Positions 61,263-64,000 of a stretch of 64,000 nt of DNA are shown one piece after another; the first letter of the stretch is position 1; each line of letters opens with the position of its first letter. The notes under the pieces were generated by a model. That model was not told the DNA's origin. It did no database searches and was given only the letters and a program-made list of their open reading frames with translations. This DNA comes from Bacteroidota bacterium (GTDB lineage Bacteria > Bacteroidota > Ignavibacteria > Ignavibacteriales > Ignavibacteriaceae). Location of the stretch: assembly GCA_023475265.1 (NCBI GenBank), contig JAMCWE010000074.1:1-64000 (forward strand), written 5' to 3'. Position numbers and translations under genes: made by a program.

Positions 61263-62198
61263 ATGCCTAAGGAAAATTTTAAAGCTTATCTTGCCTACGT
61301 TAGCGTTTGCATCTTTTGGGGAACTACTTACCTGGCAATAAAAATCGGAGTATCAGAAATCCCTCCGTTTTTATTTGCAGGCATAAGATGGTTCGCCGCC
61401 GGTTTAATTCTGGTATTTTTTTTCTTTATCAAAGGGAATAAATTACCCGGCTTAAAAGAATTAATGCAGATTGCATTTACCGGAATTTGTCTGGTTGGAA
61501 TCAGCAACGGACTTTTATCTGTTGCCGAACAATGGCTGCCGAGCGGTATTTCGTCTTTAATCATTACCACTATTCCATTTTGGATTGTTGGAATGGAAGC
61601 ATTTTTACCTTCCGGACCAAAATTAAATTTGAAAATCTTTTCCGGATTATTCCTTGGATTAATCGGTGTAGCACTTATCATGAGTCATGATTGGAAAAAC
61701 TTATTTGATAAATCCTATTTAGCCGGAATCATAAGCTTAGTGTTTTCTATGCTTGCATGGTCATTTGGTTCAGTTTACTCAAAATATAAAAAGATAAAGA
61801 TCGATTTGTTTTTCGGAATTGCTTTGGAAATGCTGATTGCTGGAGTGTTCCAAATTCTTGTTGGATTAATTATTGGAGAAGGATCAAAGTTTCAAATTGA
61901 TGAAAAAGGTTTGATCGCAATTATATATTTAATGATCTTCGGCTCAATTGTCGGTTACAGTTCATACATTTATGCTTTAACGCATTTGCCGTTGTCATTC
62001 GTTTCAACTTACGCATATGTAAATCCTGTAATTGCATTGTCATTAGGCTGGCTTGTTCTCGGTGAGGAAATGAGCTGGATGATTGTAATTGCCGCCGTAG
62101 TAATATTTATTGGAGTAACTGTAGTAAGAAGCGGCACCATTCAGCAGCAAAAAGTTACTTTAAAAACCGATCCTACTTCTTCATCAGACTACACTTAA
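61263..62198 (+). CDS. EamA/DMT-family transporter
   Basis: Ten-TM pattern, FWGTTYLAIKIGV. Confidence 0.9.
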   Translation: MPKENFKAYLAYVSVCIFWGTTYLAIKIGVSEIPPFLFAGIRWFAAGLILVFFFFIKGNKLPGLKELMQIAFTGICLVGISNGLLSVAEQWLPSGISSLIITTIPFWIVGMEAFLPSGPKLNLKIFSGLFLGLIGVALIMSHDWKNLFDKSYLAGIISLVFSMLAWSFGSVYSKYKKIKIDLFFGIALEMLIAGVFQILVGLIIGEGSKFQIDEKGLIAIIYLMIFGSIVGYSSYIYALTHLPLSFVSTYAYVNPVIALSLGWLVLGEEMSWMIVIAAVVIFIGVTVVRSGTIQQQKVTLKTDPTSSSDYT

Positions 62199-62274
62199 TA
62201 AATTAAATGACTAATTGCTTAACTGTTTAATTGTCTAATTAAAAAAACAATTTAGCAGTTAAACAATTTAACAA

Positions 62275-62868
62275 TTAAATGAAGTACCTCATCATCGGTC
62301 TTGTCCGCGATCTTCTTTCAACTTCAACAAAGCCGGCTTTCTCAAACGCTGATGGAAATCCGGTCCATGCAAATGCAGCCGGAATGTTATCGGCGTATGG
62401 CACAGTCGGATAAGCCTCAATAACTTTTACACCTTTTGATTTGCAAAACTTAATTACGGCTTTAATCAATTCGGTTGATATTCCCTGCCTTCTAAATTTC
62501 TTATCTATGAAGAAACAAGTTATTGACCAAACCGGTTTGTCATCAATTCTCTTTAATACTTTTGAGTTTTCTAATCTTATATATTTTTCTCTCGGCGCAG
62601 CTGCACACCAGCCGATTGGCTCATCATCATAGTATGCAAGAATGCCTATGGTCTCATTTGTGTTTACTAATTTCTTAATTGCTTTTTTATTTCCTTCGCC
62701 GGATTGTTTTTGAAACTCCGAACGTTTAAGCCGCCACGACATACACCAGCATCCTCCGCAAGCTCCTCTTTCTCCGAATAATTTCTCAAAGTCTTTCCAT
62801 CTTGATTTCTCTAGCGGATGGAAGCTTAATTTACTTTTATCAATTGTTATAATATCAATGCTTTTCAT
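62275..62868 (-). CDS. GNAT-family acetyltransferase
   Basis: CFFIDKKFRRQGISTELIKAVIKFCKSKG. Confidence 0.8.
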   Translation of the reverse strand: MKSIDIITIDKSKLSFHPLEKSRWKDFEKLFGERGACGGCWCMSWRLKRSEFQKQSGEGNKKAIKKLVNTNETIGILAYYDDEPIGWCAAAPREKYIRLENSKVLKRIDDKPVWSITCFFIDKKFRRQGISTELIKAVIKFCKSKGVKVIEAYPTVPYADNIPAAFAWTGFPSAFEKAGFVEVERRSRTRPMMRYFI

Positions 62869-62887
62869 GATTCGATTTATGATATAG

Positions 62888-63265
62888 TTATAAATTTGTT
62901 GTTAAGGTTCCTTGATGAAAAATCATTTTCCATTTATCGCCGAACATTTTCCAGATAGAGCTTCTTAAAGATTCATTCTCTATCCTGTTTACAGCATTAA
63001 ATTTTGTCTCACGAAAAGTTGCCAATACTACAGTTTCTGCTAAATTCATTATTTCAAAATCAGATATTGTCATTTTAGCTGTCGATTCATTTTGCAGCGC
63101 TTCAATAACTTGCTGCCTATTATAATTTCGCCCCGAACATCCTATCTCCATAAAATCATCAGCTAATAGCTGCTCAATTTCATTTGATGATTTGCGGATA
63201 TCCGGCTGTAATAATTTTTCTTCAAGCTGAAGAATATGATCTCTTAAAGAATTTTCTGTTTGCAT
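62888..63265 (-). CDS. DUF4440/NTF2-like small protein
   Basis: LLADDFMEIGCSGRNYNRQQVIEAL...WKMIFHQGT. Confidence 0.7.
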   Translation of the reverse strand: MQTENSLRDHILQLEEKLLQPDIRKSSNEIEQLLADDFMEIGCSGRNYNRQQVIEALQNESTAKMTISDFEIMNLAETVVLATFRETKFNAVNRIENESLRSSIWKMFGDKWKMIFHQGTLTTNL

Positions 63266-63291
63266 AAAATGAAGTTTTATTTCTATCAGCT

Positions 63292-63308
63292 CATGACTTC
63301 AAGTCATG
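63292..63308. repeat. Short REP-like palindrome
   Basis: CATGACTT-C-AAGTCATG. Confidence 0.45.
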
Positions 63309-63331
63309 GGATGCTTGAATTGAATATTAAT

Positions 63332-63514
63332 TCACAGCGTTGTTATTTTTTTTGCTCTTTTTTCCTTTATAAATCTAACAACAAATCCTATTAAAATGCC
63401 AATGAAAAACCCTTGTAAAATCCAATTTAAGTAAATGGCAAATTCAAAAATGGAAATCAATCTTGTACCGCTGCCGACTCCTCCTGCAAGAATTGTGATA
63501 ATTATATATATCAA
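63332..63514 (-). CDS. Small hypothetical membrane protein
   Basis: 60 aa with two hydrophobic segments. Confidence 0.4.
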   Translation of the reverse strand: MIYIIITILAGGVGSGTRLISIFEFAIYLNWILQGFFIGILIGFVVRFIKEKRAKKITTL

Positions 63515-63681
63515 CCAAATCTTTATTGTTCACGGCTGCTTTAATTTTGTAGAGAATTGATACCCAGTATAACCGAAGAATAAATATGTTACTAAAAATG
63601 CTGCTAGATCAATATATGTTATATCCATTTTTGAAACCTTTGAATAATTTTCATATAATTCTCACAGAGATAAACAAAAAA

Positions 63682-63942
63682 CTATTTCGATTTATTTTCC
63701 TTTTTTATATTATGTTCCCATAAATAATAACCGGCTAATAGAAAGGCTCCGGAAAAATTCACAGCGCTAAATATTTTCTGAAGATTTGTTGGCCTTGACT
63801 GTAAGTAAATATTATGGAAATAAGTAAATAATTCATTTTTATTTCTCGAAAGCGTACCTTCAAGTGAAGATGTTAAGAATAACGGTGATAACGGTAATTC
63901 GGGAGTATAAGATGAGAAAGTATTGTTAAATGAATTATGCAT
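63682..63942 (-). CDS. Hypothetical protein
   Basis: 86-aa ORF only. Confidence 0.3.
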   Translation of the reverse strand: MHNSFNNTFSSYTPELPLSPLFLTSSLEGTLSRNKNELFTYFHNIYLQSRPTNLQKIFSAVNFSGAFLLAGYYLWEHNIKKENKSK

Positions 63943-64000
63943 CCTTAACTGAAATAAATCTTCCGGAATTAATAATCCATATTCCTTCGTAAGTTCCCCA

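Overview
The window looks like chromosomal DNA from an AT-rich Ignavibacteria/Bacteroidota-Chlorobi-type bacterium; this lineage guess comes from gene content and was not searched. Core blocks: panB; lipoate ligase; an uppS-bamA-skp-skp-lpxD-lpxC/fabZ-lpxA envelope operon; lexA with two small downstream genes; ilvE; mlaE; two large sensor kinases; a compact NAD-linked [FeFe]-hydrogenase operon with orphan REC protein plus HydF, AspA-like lyase, HydG and HydE; GH13 and GH31 enzymes; fumC; paired cytidylate-kinase-like proteins; tdh-kbl; eno. Accessory DNA at about 30.6-35.7 kb carries HEPN/MNT and RelE/Phd toxin-antitoxin genes, a REP-associated IS200-like transposase with REP palindromes, two ~230-bp structured direct repeats, and a 231-aa orphan protein beside a tandem array. 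The two strongest leads are: (1) two indel-free arrays of degenerate 21-bp units (52-471 and 35299-35613), each unit having conserved blocks around a hypervariable 5-6 nt block; one array lies directly upstream of the orphan 231-aa Gly/Pro-tailed protein; (2) a redox cluster (50373-57697) with a TAT FeS protein, NrfD-like subunit, 13-CXXCH cytochrome, a histidine kinase with CXXCH-type sensor motifs and a Cys-rich zinc-ribbon-like insertion inside its ATPase domain, and two response regulators ending in GcvH-like domains without the lipoyl lysine. All calls were made by eye from sequence and the ORF track.
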